Assembly (NCBI RefSeq): GCF_002760435.1
Contig: NZ_AUUU01000020.1
Location: 62,001 to 126,000, forward strand
DNA length: 64,000 nt
Source: Clostridium sp. LS
GTDB lineage: Bacteria > Bacillota > Clostridia > Clostridiales > Clostridiaceae
Reading direction: 5' to 3'
Shown: in pieces, positions 1-10,378 of the stretch
Position numbering within the stretch: position 1 is the first letter of the stretch
How the letters are laid out: each line of letters opens with the position of its first letter
Position numbers and translations under genes: made by a program
Notes under the pieces: generated by a model
Database searches by the model: none
What the model was told of the DNA's origin: nothing
What the model saw: only the letters and a program-made list of their open reading frames with translations

Positions 1-164
1 AGATAAATTAGCTTATAATTATAAGATAAACATCTGAAAAGCTTAAATAAATATTAGAGAAATTTAATAGGAATTTTATACCGATTTGTGCATTGTCAAT
101 TACACATTGTAAATTAATAAGTAAGGTGGTAAAATTAATAATATATAGAAAGTGAGGTAGAATC
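1..164. other. Leader region before the first surface-protein gene
   Basis: No coding sequence is seen. The stretch is AT-rich and ends in a GTGAGGTAG ribosome binding site just before the ATG at 165. A weak promoter-like pair (TTGTCA at 93-98, TAATAA at 115-120, 16 bp apart) is possible but not convincing. The upstream gene lies outside the window. Confidence 0.4.
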
Positions 165-1472
165 ATGAATAAACGAATCACACATGTAATATTTACTGTG
201 GCGACTGTAGCTACTTTTTCTGTAATTAATTCATTAAATCCATTAAATTTTGGAACTATAACAGCTTATGCATCTAGTTATGAATTAACTGATTTAGAAA
301 TGCAGCCTTCTGGTGGCGGTGATATAAATCTTTATGAAAATGATAATTATACTAAGGAACTAGATAATAGTAAGGAACTAAAGAAAACCTATTATGCTAA
401 AGTTTCATCCGATAGATCCAAGGTTGTTTTTAATACAAGTGGCTTTGATGGAACTGTTAAGATTTTTAAAGATCATAGTTCAAAAGTATATAATGATGGT
501 GATCCAATATCAGTTTTTTCTGGAAAAACAACTTTTTATATAAGACTTTATGATGTGTACGATGAAAATAAACCAACTAATTGTAAACAAGAATATAAAG
601 TTATTGTAAAGAAATATACAAGTGAAGAAGAAAAAGAAATGAGCGATGATACTCAAGGTGATATATACTTAAAAACTATTGAATTAGATTATGGAGATAC
701 TCCTTTAAATTTTGATAGAGAAAAATCTACTTATGATGTAAATGTAGGAGCTGATGTTAAATCAATAGCAATCAAAGCAGAGCCCGATGATGGTGCAACA
801 ACAGTTAAGATTAATAATTTAACTGTAGATGAAAATGATGGCTATAAAAAGATGGTAAATTTAGATCCAGGTGATAATAAAATTGAAATAAGCCTTTCAC
901 AAGAATATGAAGAAAAAAGAACTTATACATTAAATATAAATAGAGGAGCAACAACTGCAAATGCCTCTAATAATGTAAGTGCTACAACTAATACAAATGG
1001 AAAAACAGCAAGCAGCGGAGATGCTAACAGCACTCAAACAGCTAATAATGGAAGTACAAATAACAACAATGAAAACAATGATATCAATACCAAGGCTTTA
1101 AATAAATGGATTAAGGTGGGCGATAAATGGAAATATAATGATGGATTTGGGAATCCAATAAAAAATACATGGTACTATGATAGTACATATGGAAGAACTT
1201 ATTATTTTGATAGTAATGGTAATATGTTTACAGGATGGTTGAATTTAAATAATAATTGGTATTTTTTAAATTCTAATGGAGCCATGGAGACAGGCTGGAA
1301 GCAACTAGGTTATAACTGGTATTACTTAGATTATGATGGGAAAATGAAAACAGGCTGGTTTGAAGATAGTGATGGAAAATATTATTATTTGTATGAATCA
1401 AATGGAGCTATGGCTCATGATACAACCATTAATGGCTATAAATTAGGAAGTAATGGAGCTTGGATTAAATAG
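165..1472 (+). CDS. Secreted wall-binding protein with cadherin-like domains
   Basis: 435-residue exported surface protein. Residues 1-36 form a signal peptide (basic start, hydrophobic core, cleavage near AYA-SSY). A beta-rich domain follows at about 38-150. A second at 166-260 has the features of the cadherin-like beta-sandwich family: an opening IYLKTIELDYG, a central STYDVNV, a closing YTLNINRG. A low-complexity Thr/Asn/Ser linker (262-310) leads to about five choline-binding-type repeats with the GW-x-NWYYL-x-DGKMKTGW pattern and the C-terminal GYKLGSNGAWIK cap. The family binds wall teichoic acid or other wall polymers non-covalently. No enzymatic domain is visible, so a structural or adhesive role is inferred. 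The gene at 1514 is a close paralog 41 bp downstream, probably co-transcribed. Domain calls are firm; the ligand is unknown. Confidence 0.88.
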   Translation: MNKRITHVIFTVATVATFSVINSLNPLNFGTITAYASSYELTDLEMQPSGGGDINLYENDNYTKELDNSKELKKTYYAKVSSDRSKVVFNTSGFDGTVKIFKDHSSKVYNDGDPISVFSGKTTFYIRLYDVYDENKPTNCKQEYKVIVKKYTSEEEKEMSDDTQGDIYLKTIELDYGDTPLNFDREKSTYDVNVGADVKSIAIKAEPDDGATTVKINNLTVDENDGYKKMVNLDPGDNKIEISLSQEYEEKRTYTLNINRGATTANASNNVSATTNTNGKTASSGDANSTQTANNGSTNNNNENNDINTKALNKWIKVGDKWKYNDGFGNPIKNTWYYDSTYGRTYYFDSNGNMFTGWLNLNNNWYFLNSNGAMETGWKQLGYNWYYLDYDGKMKTGWFEDSDGKYYYLYESNGAMAHDTTINGYKLGSNGAWIK

Positions 1473-1513
1473 CTGTAATTAATAATTATATAAAGCAGGG
1501 AGAAGGAAAAATA

Positions 1514-3058
1514 ATGAATAAGAGTATAAAACGTGTGGTATCAATAGTACTTGCTATAAGTGCTTTTTCTGTATTGGAACCAGTGAAATACAGTAATATA
1601 ACTAATATAAAAGCTTATGCAGATGATGATATTTATTTAAGAGGCATAAGTGTTACTGATGGAGATGATATAGCTTTAAACAGTTCAAAGAAGACTTACA
1701 CTACTAACGTGCCTAATGCTGATACAAGTGTAGTAATAAGGGTCACAACAAATGATAAAAATGATAAGGTTACAATTGATGGAGATAGCAATACTACAAA
1801 AGTAAGTGATAGAAAATTTGAGGAGACAGTAGATCTAAATAAAGGTATAAATACCTTTGATATAGTTGTTCAAAATGAAGATGGTGAAAAAGAAAGAGAT
1901 TATACACTAAAAATAGATAGAGGAGGAAAACAGTCTACTGACTCAGATTCTGTCTTTTTAAATAGCATTAAGGTAGATTATGGTGATATAGATTTCTCAA
2001 AAACAACATATTCTTATGACTTAAATGTTGATGAAGCTGTAGATCAGTTAAGAGTTGAAGCTGACCCAGAAAATAATAATTATATAGTTAGAATTGATGG
2101 TGAACAAGTAGATGATTCTGAAAAATTTAGAAGAGAAGTAAATCTTTCGAAGGGAGAAAATTCAATATCAATAGATGTTGAAGATGACCAAGATGATACA
2201 AATAGCAAAACATATACCTTAAACGTATATAGGGGAAAAAATCCGACAAACACTAATAATACAGCAGATACTAATGTTAAGTTTGATAATGATCAAGATC
2301 CGATTTATTTAGATGACATAGTTTTAGATGATGGAGATGTTAAATTTACTCCGAATTTCAATAAAAAAGTAACTTCGTATAATGTTGATGTTCCGGAAGA
2401 TAAAGAAGACATCATAGTTAAAGGTGAACCTGCAATTGGTTCAGATATAGTTAAAATTAATGGTACTACAGCAGATTCTAAGAATAGACAAAGAGTATCT
2501 TTAACAAAGGGGAAAAATGTAATTGAAGTAAGAGTTAATACAGACTGTGATCAAGATGATAAGAATTATGAAAAAAGAACATATACGCTAACAGTATATA
2601 GGGGAACAAGTGAAGGGACTAGTACAACAGCAAATGCTAACAATACTCAAAATACTAGTACAACAGCTACAAATTCAAATACTGGCAAACCTAATCAATG
2701 GCTCAATTTAAATGGGAAATGGCAATATAACGATTCAACAGGAAATCCATTAAAAAATACTTGGTACTATGATAAGAATTATGGGAAAACTTATTATTTT
2801 GATAAAGATGGTAATATGGTTACAGGATGGTTGCTTAATAGCGGAGTATGGTATTATTTAGATCAAAGTGGTGCTAAGATAACTGGTTGGAAACAACTTG
2901 GCGCTAATTGGTATTACTTAGATAGTGATGGAAAAATGAAAACAGGTTGGTTTAAAGATATAACTGGAAAGTGGTATTATTTAGATCAATCTGGAGCTAT
3001 GGTTTCAAGCGGAACAGTTGATGGATATAAATTGGCTTCTGATGGAGCTTTAGTTTAA
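1514..3058 (+). CDS. Secreted wall-binding protein, three cadherin-like domains
   Basis: 514 residues, a paralog of the preceding gene. A signal peptide covers 1-36 (cleavage near AYA-DDD). Three cadherin-like beta-sandwich domains lie at about 39-135, 143-237 and 258-370. Each runs from a short 'IYLRGI'-type strand through an 'STYDVDV'-type strand to a closing 'YTLTVYRG'. They are rich in Asp, as expected of exposed and possibly Ca-binding modules, although binding is not shown. A Thr/Asn linker (373-394) precedes about five wall-binding repeats to the C-terminus. The start is supported by AGGGAGAAGG upstream of ATG 1514. A terminator follows 4 bp after the stop, so this gene ends the transcript that begins with the gene at 165. 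Compared with that neighbour it has one more beta domain and an almost identical repeat tail, which points to tandem duplication and domain gain. Confidence 0.88.
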   Translation: MNKSIKRVVSIVLAISAFSVLEPVKYSNITNIKAYADDDIYLRGISVTDGDDIALNSSKKTYTTNVPNADTSVVIRVTTNDKNDKVTIDGDSNTTKVSDRKFEETVDLNKGINTFDIVVQNEDGEKERDYTLKIDRGGKQSTDSDSVFLNSIKVDYGDIDFSKTTYSYDLNVDEAVDQLRVEADPENNNYIVRIDGEQVDDSEKFRREVNLSKGENSISIDVEDDQDDTNSKTYTLNVYRGKNPTNTNNTADTNVKFDNDQDPIYLDDIVLDDGDVKFTPNFNKKVTSYNVDVPEDKEDIIVKGEPAIGSDIVKINGTTADSKNRQRVSLTKGKNVIEVRVNTDCDQDDKNYEKRTYTLTVYRGTSEGTSTTANANNTQNTSTTATNSNTGKPNQWLNLNGKWQYNDSTGNPLKNTWYYDKNYGKTYYFDKDGNMVTGWLLNSGVWYYLDQSGAKITGWKQLGANWYYLDSDGKMKTGWFKDITGKWYYLDQSGAMVSSGTVDGYKLASDGALV

Positions 3059-3061
3059 ATC

Positions 3062-3099
3062 AAAAGGGGGAGCTATTATGAGTAGTAGTTCCTTCTTTT
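3062..3099 (+). terminator. Intrinsic terminator after the 1514 gene
   Basis: A 14-bp stem (arms 3062-3075 and 3086-3099, several G-U pairs) encloses a 10-nt loop, and the 3' arm itself is T-rich (CCTTCTTTT). It starts 4 bp after the stop codon. Confidence 0.6.
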
Positions 3100-3210
3100 G
3101 TGTAAGAGTCAATAATTAGGCTAGAAGTTAAGAGTTTAAAAATTAAGTCTTATTAAATGAATAAGCTTCTATTGTATTTTTATTTAGTACCAATATTCTA
3201 AAATAATGAC

Positions 3211-3273
3211 ATTATAAAGAAAAGTTCCTATAACAAATAGATTATATTAGTTATAGGAACTTTTCTTTATAAT
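3211..3273. terminator. Bidirectional terminator between convergent genes
   Basis: A perfect 24-bp inverted repeat (arms 3211-3234 and 3250-3273) with a 15-nt loop. Each arm has A-rich and T-rich flanks, so the hairpin can end transcription from either side. It lies between the plus-strand surface-protein genes and the minus-strand gene ending at 3317. Confidence 0.85.
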
Positions 3274-3316
3274 ATTTTATATTTAATTGATAACTACATT
3301 ATAGCAGTTGAAGATA

Positions 3317-5176
3317 TTATTTGCGCTTCGTATTAGCTTGAGTTCTATTTATATAATTAAGAGCAACTCCAACACCTAAAACTATCCAGAATACTGGAGC
3401 AACACTTACAACAGAATCATTAATAATTCCGGCAAATAAATATCCGATCACGCCCAGACATGTTGCAGCACCAAGCTTTTGTGATTTGTTAAAGTTTTTC
3501 TTTAAAGCATAAAGCTTAATACTATCAACAATATAAATAATCATAATAGCTAAGAATGCTAATAATGCAACAATACCATCATTTAATGCAATTTGTAAGA
3601 AAAGATCATGTGGCTTATCTACAATAGTATTAGGATTATCATAAGCATAATATAAACCTATTAAATCATTTTGAGGAAACCTGAAAACAAAAGTATCAGG
3701 ACCACCACCTAGTATTAGGTTATCTTTAAGTAGAGGAATTGATCTTGACCAAATATATCCTCTAGCTGATCCAAGTTTTTCTTTGCCCTTAAAACCAAAA
3801 GTTGGAGGGAATGCTACATCAATATCTTTTTTGCTATTTAAATTTATTAGATGAATACTATTATCGCTTTTTAAATTAAACATAAATATTGGTTTATCAT
3901 CAATTCTTAAAAGGATACCATCATCTCTGGTTGAATTAGCATAAAATTTACCATATTTAAATGAAATGTTTTTAAAAGTTTCATTAGTAGTTGTAGAAAC
4001 TTTATTGCCATTAACATTACCTTTTACATAATCTATAATTTCATCGTTTGAATCTCTAAACACATAGTCATTATTTTCATAAGAGATTTTTAGAGTATCA
4101 TTCTGTAATGCAACTTCAACATCTTTATCTGTATTTTTTACATCTCTAACAGGTACATGATCCCTGTAGTCAAAATCACTTGTATCTTTAAATACACTAA
4201 GAGTATCACTTATTAAACCAGGAATTTTTTCAAAAATAGCTCCTTTAGTAGCAAAGTTAAGACCTACTGCAATAACAAGTATAAATGCAAAAAATATTAA
4301 AAGAGTTTTCCACTTTTCTAAAACTAATTTCCAGAATATAATAATAGCAAAAATAGCTGCAACTAGAATACCGATAATACCCGCACGGGAAGTACTTCCT
4401 AATAATAACCATATAGAAAGTAATGAAAAAAATCCTAGGCTTAATTTATGAAAGATATCTTCATCTTCAAGTAAAGTTAAACAAAATAATATAGGTAAAA
4501 CTATAGCAACAAAGCTGCCGACATAATCATAATGAAATAATGTTCCATATAATTTACCTTTTTCATAAAGTAAATTTAGCGAAGAACCATTTTGGTATTC
4601 ACTTGGAAGAACAATAGCAGTTCCTAATTTACTTTTTATTAAATCTTGTCCAACGTATTGGAATAGACCTAAAAATGAGTTTATACCAACTAAGATGAAA
4701 ATAGGAGTAAGTACATATTTATAATCATTTGTTGTTTTAAAGGTATAAACTGAATAAATAAACAAAATAACGTAACAAGCAATTGTAATAAGGCCTTCAG
4801 CCCTATCATATATGCCGTAAAACGCTACTTGTTTATAGTTTGAAAATATTGCAGAAAGTAATGTAAAAGCTAAAAATATAATACCTGCAATTAAAATTGA
4901 ATTAAGGATTTTATCTTTTTTTTCAAATATTTTCTTGAAAAATATAATACTAATACCAATTAATATAATGCAAAAAATCATTAAAAAGAAAGCCTTTTTT
5001 TGAGAAAATAAATCAGTTCTTGCAGCATTTCCAAAAACATTTAATGTATTTTCGTCTACATTATTAGCATTCAGTCGAACAATTAAAGGTATTATAGTGA
5101 GTATAAATGCAACAGGAAAGAAAAAATCAATGTTTTTTTTCTTGAAAAAAGTTTTAATGTTTTCCAACTTCCACAC
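3317..5176 (-). CDS. O-antigen ligase / Wzy-like polysaccharide polymerase
   Basis: 619-residue integral membrane protein with about a dozen hydrophobic segments. The Wzy_C/O-antigen-ligase signature is visible late in the protein: a GYIWSRSIPLLKDNLILGGG segment followed by PHDLFLQIALNDG. Enzymes of this family polymerise or transfer undecaprenyl-linked glycans on the outer face of the membrane. A soluble insert of roughly 130 residues (about 335-465, rich in Asp, Asn and Lys) sits before the signature; many relatives have only a short loop there. The gene is transcribed opposite to the main cluster from its own promoter (5223-5251) and ends at a bidirectional terminator. The start is uncertain. 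ATG 5176 has its AGGA immediately next to it, while TTG at 5167 would have better spacing from the same AGGA. Substrate and ligase-versus-polymerase role are unknown. Confidence 0.8.
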   Translation of the reverse strand: MWKLENIKTFFKKKNIDFFFPVAFILTIIPLIVRLNANNVDENTLNVFGNAARTDLFSQKKAFFLMIFCIILIGISIIFFKKIFEKKDKILNSILIAGIIFLAFTLLSAIFSNYKQVAFYGIYDRAEGLITIACYVILFIYSVYTFKTTNDYKYVLTPIFILVGINSFLGLFQYVGQDLIKSKLGTAIVLPSEYQNGSSLNLLYEKGKLYGTLFHYDYVGSFVAIVLPILFCLTLLEDEDIFHKLSLGFFSLLSIWLLLGSTSRAGIIGILVAAIFAIIIFWKLVLEKWKTLLIFFAFILVIAVGLNFATKGAIFEKIPGLISDTLSVFKDTSDFDYRDHVPVRDVKNTDKDVEVALQNDTLKISYENNDYVFRDSNDEIIDYVKGNVNGNKVSTTTNETFKNISFKYGKFYANSTRDDGILLRIDDKPIFMFNLKSDNSIHLINLNSKKDIDVAFPPTFGFKGKEKLGSARGYIWSRSIPLLKDNLILGGGPDTFVFRFPQNDLIGLYYAYDNPNTIVDKPHDLFLQIALNDGIVALLAFLAIMIIYIVDSIKLYALKKNFNKSQKLGAATCLGVIGYLFAGIINDSVVSVAPVFWIVLGVGVALNYINRTQANTKRK

Positions 5177-5222
5177 ATCCTAATATAATTATTTTTGTAT
5201 TTTATCGCTACAAATTATTTAA

Positions 5223-5251
5223 ATTATAACATTCTACACAAGCTAATGCAA
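5223..5251 (-). promoter_or_regulatory. Sigma-A-type promoter for the Wzy-like gene
   Basis: Read on the minus strand: -35 TTGCAT (5246-5251), a 17-bp spacer, -10 TATAAT (5223-5228) preceded by TGT (extended -10). This predicts a start near 5216 and a leader of about 40 nt. Confidence 0.7.
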
Positions 5252-5305
5252 TTAACATGAAATTACTGTAGACATTATAGTAAAAATGGCAAACACATAT
5301 TTATT

Positions 5306-6724
5306 TTACAAATCTACTCCATTATGTGTAGATTTAGTATCATTAATTATAAGCTTCTCATTGTTTTTAAATCCTTTAAAGGTAGTTTTAAGTAATATAC
5401 TTATATCCATCAATATATTCCAATTTTCAATATAATATATATCAAATTCAATTCTCTTTTTAATTGAAGTATCTCCCCTGTAGCCATTTACTTGAGCTAG
5501 TCCAGTTATACCGGGCTTTACTTGATGCTTGACCATATAAAGTGGAATTTCGTCTTTAAAATTTTCAACAAAATGAGGTAGCTCAGGTCTAGGTCCTACC
5601 AAACTCATATCACCCTTTAATACATTAAAAAATTGTGGCAGCTCATCTATGGAAAATTTACGAATAAAAGAGCCAAATTTAGTTTTTCTAGGATCATTAT
5701 TTGTACTCCAGCCTGTTTCTTCATTAGTATTAACTTTCATGGATCTAAATTTATACATTGTAAACAAATTTTTGTTTAAGCCAACACGCTTTTGTTTAAA
5801 AATTATAGAATCATTTGAGGTAAGCTTAATGATTATGGCAGTAATGAGCATGATTGGGCTTGTACATATTATTAAAGTAAGTGAACCTAAAATATCTAAA
5901 ACTCTTTTCAGAAAGGCATTTCCCCAATTATCCAAGGGTATTCTTCTTATATTAATAAGAGGTATGCTTCCGATTTGATCGATATATGGTTGACTTGGGA
6001 TATACTTATAACAAAAAGGAATTATAGAAATTTTTGTGCCACTTTTTTCGCAGTCGGAAACTATGTTTTCTAGATATTTTGCATCAGGTATGTCAAGAGC
6101 ACAAACGACTTCATCAGGTTTATATTTATTTAAAACATCATATAAAGTATCATAAGTTCCAAGTTTTTCTCCCTCAAAGCATGAACTATTAGCTACATAT
6201 CCAGCGTAATTATATCCAAATCCAGTATTACTTTTAATAACTTTTAGATACTCATTTGCAATTTCACCAGCACCAACAATTATTACGTGCTTTAAATTCA
6301 ATCCTTTAGAACGGAATTTTGATAAAGTTTTTCTTAAGATAAATCTTTTGGTTATTATTAATGTAATATTTACAAAATAAAAAATAACAATAACAAATCT
6401 AGATATATCAACTAATCTAAAGACAAATAATAATGATAGTAATACGGCTGTAAGTATTGTATTTGATTTTATTATTGAACTAAATTCTTTTATAAAAGCT
6501 GTTGTTCTAAAAGAATGATACAAGTTAAAAAAATTAAATATAATAAGATTTATTGGAATTATTATAATTGAAAATTGTATATATGTTATTAATTTAATAT
6601 AATCTGTGTCAGGGGAGAATATGTAAAAACGAATAAAATATGCTAAAGTCATTGATACAAATAGAATTATAATATCCGAGAATGCATTAATTTTATTTAG
6701 AAAATTTTGATTTTCTTTTATCAT
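5306..6724 (-). CDS. Polyprenyl-phosphate sugar-1-phosphate transferase
   Basis: Initiating glycosyltransferase of the WbaP/WcaJ/polyprenyl glycosylphosphotransferase family. It moves a sugar-1-phosphate from an NDP-sugar to undecaprenyl phosphate at the membrane. Four or five N-terminal membrane segments are followed by a nucleotide-binding-like domain with the VGAGEIANEY loop. A further membrane helix leads into the catalytic C-terminus with the family signatures KRVLDILGS, QKRVGLNKNLFTMYKFRSM, DELPQFFNVLKGDMSLVGPRPE and PGITGLAQVNGYRG. I choose ATG 6724, giving 472 residues, because it has AAGGATGG 7 nt upstream. An in-frame ATG at 6787 has no ribosome binding site and would lie only a few bases after the predicted transcription start. 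It is the only initiating transferase in the window, so it may prime the glycans made by the plus-strand operons. The sugar is not known. Confidence 0.88.
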   Translation of the reverse strand: MIKENQNFLNKINAFSDIIILFVSMTLAYFIRFYIFSPDTDYIKLITYIQFSIIIIPINLIIFNFFNLYHSFRTTAFIKEFSSIIKSNTILTAVLLSLLFVFRLVDISRFVIVIFYFVNITLIITKRFILRKTLSKFRSKGLNLKHVIIVGAGEIANEYLKVIKSNTGFGYNYAGYVANSSCFEGEKLGTYDTLYDVLNKYKPDEVVCALDIPDAKYLENIVSDCEKSGTKISIIPFCYKYIPSQPYIDQIGSIPLINIRRIPLDNWGNAFLKRVLDILGSLTLIICTSPIMLITAIIIKLTSNDSIIFKQKRVGLNKNLFTMYKFRSMKVNTNEETGWSTNNDPRKTKFGSFIRKFSIDELPQFFNVLKGDMSLVGPRPELPHFVENFKDEIPLYMVKHQVKPGITGLAQVNGYRGDTSIKKRIEFDIYYIENWNILMDISILLKTTFKGFKNNEKLIINDTKSTHNGVDL

Positions 6725-6797
6725 TAAATATCCATCCTTTTTGCTGAAAAATTGTTTGTTCAAAAAATATATTAATTTAGCTATCATAACTAAGTGT

Positions 6798-6826
6798 ATA
6801 ATAGCATTTTATACATAATGTTTCAA
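6798..6826 (-). promoter_or_regulatory. Promoter for the sugar-phosphate transferase gene
   Basis: Read on the minus strand: -35 TTGAAA (6821-6826), a 17-bp spacer, -10 TATTAT (6798-6803) with TGC before it. Transcription would begin near 6791. This also argues for the internal start at 6724. Confidence 0.7.
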
Positions 6827-6977
6827 TAAATTAATCTGGATAATTTAGTAATATATTAATTGGGAAAGAGTAATAATCGCAGTTACGAATTTTAGCTATA
6901 TTGAAATCATTAGATAAGAAGGCCGTAAAAATCTACTATAACCAACAGAATGGTAGTGATTTTAACAAGGAGTTACT

Positions 6978-7006
6978 TTGACAATAAATATGTAATATAG
7001 TATCAT
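6978..7006 (+). promoter_or_regulatory. Promoter of the polysaccharide operon
   Basis: TTGACA (6978-6983), a 17-bp spacer, TATCAT (7001-7006). It lies in the 377-bp divergent gap before manC and would give a leader of about 150 nt. An imperfect dyad at about 6927-6965, just upstream of the -35, could be an operator or a remnant hairpin. Nothing else in the gap looks coding. Confidence 0.6.
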
Positions 7007-7164
7007 ATATAAGGATAAATCAAAAAATAAGGTGATTTAATTAGATGAATAGTAAAATGCTAAAAATCATTATTCTAATGATAATAAATTTAAAAAAATT
7101 ACAATAAAATTGAGAGAATTATAGATGAAATTTAATTAATAATTAATCAAATGGAGGTATAAAA

Positions 7165-8244
7165 GTGAACATAACGGCGGTTATAATGGCAGGCGGAAAA
7201 GGAGAACGATTTTGGCCTAGAAGCAGAAAGTCATTGCCTAAGCAATTTTTAAGTTTAACTGATGATGGAAAGACTATGATTCAACTAACTGTAGAAAGAT
7301 TAAAGAGTATAGTCCATATAGATGATGTTTACATAGTAACAAACAAAGATTATAAAGATTTGGTATTAAGTCAAATTGAGGGTATTCCAGAAAAGAACAT
7401 ATTATTGGAACCTATGGCTAAAAATACTGCACCATGTATAGGACTTGCAGCAATGCATATTAAGAAAAAATATGAAGATGCAGTAATGCTTGTGCTTCCA
7501 TCAGACCATCTTATAAAATATAATGAAATTTATATTGATACCTTAAAAGCAGCAATAGATGTTGCAAAAGAAGATGGAAATCTTATTACTATAGGAATAA
7601 CCCCTTCATATCCTGAAACAGGTTATGGATATATAAACTTTGGAAGAGATGAAGATGATATAAAAAGAAATAATATTTATAGAGTGAAGAGATTTGTTGA
7701 GAAACCAAATTTGGAAACAGCAAAAGAATATTTAACATCTGGTAGATATCTCTGGAATAGTGGGATGTTCGTATGGAAATCATCTACAATATTAAATAAT
7801 TTTAGAGAACTACTACCTGAAACTTATGAAGGGCTTGCAAAGATATATGAAACTATAGGAACAGAGCAGGAAGAAGATATACTTAATGAAGAATTTTCAA
7901 AATTTCAATCTGAATCAATAGATTATGGAATTATGGAGAGAGCAGGTAATATATATACTATTCCAGGAAGCTTTGGATGGGATGATGTAGGAAGCTGGCT
8001 CGCACTTGAAAGAATTAATAGGACAAACGATGATGGTAATGTTATAAAAGGTAATGTTATAACCATAAATTCTAAAAAATCTATAATCCAAGGACAGGAC
8101 AAGCTTATTGCCACAATTGGTATAGAGGATTTAATAATTGTAGATACAGAAGATGCATTACTTATTGCAAATAAAGATAATACCCAAGAAGTAAAAAAAG
8201 TAATAGAAAATTTAAAAATATGTAATAGAAATGAATATTTATAA
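7165..8244 (+). CDS. manC: Mannose-1-phosphate guanylyltransferase
   Basis: Makes GDP-D-mannose from mannose-1-phosphate and GTP in the cytoplasm. The N-terminal nucleotidyltransferase signature GGKGERFWPRSRKSLPKQFL is present. Further on are LPSDHLIKYNE, ETGYGYINFG, RFVEKP and GSFGWDDVGSW, all typical of the GMP family. At 359 residues it lacks the C-terminal phosphomannose isomerase domain of bifunctional ManC/AlgA proteins, and manA and manB are not nearby, so mannose-1-phosphate must be made elsewhere. The start is GTG 7165, with GGAGG 7 nt upstream. It is the first gene of an operon running to about 17300, followed by gmd and rmd, which consume its product. Confidence 0.93.
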   Translation: MNITAVIMAGGKGERFWPRSRKSLPKQFLSLTDDGKTMIQLTVERLKSIVHIDDVYIVTNKDYKDLVLSQIEGIPEKNILLEPMAKNTAPCIGLAAMHIKKKYEDAVMLVLPSDHLIKYNEIYIDTLKAAIDVAKEDGNLITIGITPSYPETGYGYINFGRDEDDIKRNNIYRVKRFVEKPNLETAKEYLTSGRYLWNSGMFVWKSSTILNNFRELLPETYEGLAKIYETIGTEQEEDILNEEFSKFQSESIDYGIMERAGNIYTIPGSFGWDDVGSWLALERINRTNDDGNVIKGNVITINSKKSIIQGQDKLIATIGIEDLIIVDTEDALLIANKDNTQEVKKVIENLKICNRNEYL

Positions 8245-8294
8245 TAAATTGGCTAAGCTTAAAAAGTTTATAGTTTGATAACAGAAGAACTTAG

Positions 8295-9389
<1,095 letters not shown>

Positions 9390-9411
9390 TGTAGATAAGG
9401 GGCAAGGTAAG

Positions 9412-10338
9412 ATGAAAGCTCTTATAACCGGAGTAAATGGATTTGTAGGAAATTATTTATCAAAATATTTAATGGAACAAGGATATACTGTTTATGGAAC
9501 TGTAATAGATGATAATATTACAATGGAAAATGTAATTATTTCGAAAATGAATTTACTTAATAAAGAAGAAGTAATTGAAACCATAAAAAGTATAAATCCA
9601 GATCAAATATATCACTTAGCAGGGCAGAGTGCTGTAGGTTTTTCATGGAAGGAACCAACTCTTACAATGGATGTAAATATAAATGGAACAATAAATTTAT
9701 TAGATGCTGTAAGAGAAAACAACATAAATACTAAGGTACTTATAATTGGTTCTAGTGATGAATATGGGATAATAAAGCCAGAAGAATGCCCAATAAGTGA
9801 AAAGCATCCATTAAATCCAACAAGTCCATATGCTATAAGTAAAATGGCGCAAGAACAAATAGCAAAGCTTTATATTAACTCATATAAAATGAATTTAATT
9901 ATGGTAAGAGCTTTCAACCATATAGGACCTAAACAAAGTAAGAATTTTGTGGTTTCTGACTTTGCTAGTAAGGTAGCAGAAATAGAAAAAGGGGCAGAGT
10001 CTGTAATAAGAGTTGGAAATCTTGAAGCATATAGAGATTTTACAGATGTACGAGACATAGTAAGAGGTTACTTTATGCTTATGAATAACGGGGAAATTGG
10101 AGAATTATATAATATTGGTTCAGGAAATGCTTATAAGATACAAGATATATTAGATATTTTATTATCATTATCTACTGCTGATATAAAAGTGGAAATCGAT
10201 CCAGATAAGCTAAGACCATCAGATGTACCAATAATACAATGTGATAATTCAAAAATAAAATCACATATAAACTGGTTTCCACAATATGACATAAAAAATA
10301 CCCTTAAAGATACATTAGACTATTGGAGAAATATGTAG
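9412..10338 (+). CDS. rmd: GDP-6-deoxy-D-mannose (GDP-D-rhamnose) reductase
   Basis: 308-residue extended short-chain dehydrogenase. It shows the Rossmann GVNGFVGNYL loop, LAGQSAVGFSW, the catalytic SSDEYG and YxxxK (SPYAISK). RAFNHIGPKQ with FVVSDFASKVAEIEKG resembles Rmd proteins more than GDP-fucose synthase (Fcl/WcaG). Together with Gmd it would yield GDP-D-rhamnose, a donor for D-rhamnan polymers. The alternative, another GDP-4-keto-hexose reductase giving D-talose or fucose, cannot be fully excluded by eye. It lies 22 bp after gmd with GGGGCAAGG upstream of its ATG. Its stop codon sits inside a small hairpin. Confidence 0.85.
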   Translation: MKALITGVNGFVGNYLSKYLMEQGYTVYGTVIDDNITMENVIISKMNLLNKEEVIETIKSINPDQIYHLAGQSAVGFSWKEPTLTMDVNINGTINLLDAVRENNINTKVLIIGSSDEYGIIKPEECPISEKHPLNPTSPYAISKMAQEQIAKLYINSYKMNLIMVRAFNHIGPKQSKNFVVSDFASKVAEIEKGAESVIRVGNLEAYRDFTDVRDIVRGYFMLMNNGEIGELYNIGSGNAYKIQDILDILLSLSTADIKVEIDPDKLRPSDVPIIQCDNSKIKSHINWFPQYDIKNTLKDTLDYWRNM

Positions 10339-10360
10339 CAATTATGCTACATTTTTCTTT
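10333..10360 (+). terminator. Small hairpin with T tract at the end of rmd
   Basis: An 8-bp stem (ATGTAGCA at 10333-10340, TGCTACAT at 10345-10352) with a 4-nt loop and a following TTTTCTTT. The rmd stop codon lies in the 5' arm. The stem is short, so it may act as a partial terminator or attenuator that lowers expression of the transporter genes downstream. Confidence 0.5.
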
Positions 10361-10378
10361 ATGAAAGGAAGGAAAATT

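Noticed and set aside
5649-5978. Plus-strand open frame of 109 codons
   Set aside because: It lies antisense inside the sugar-phosphate transferase gene, whose signatures cover the same bases. It has no ribosome binding site or family resemblance.
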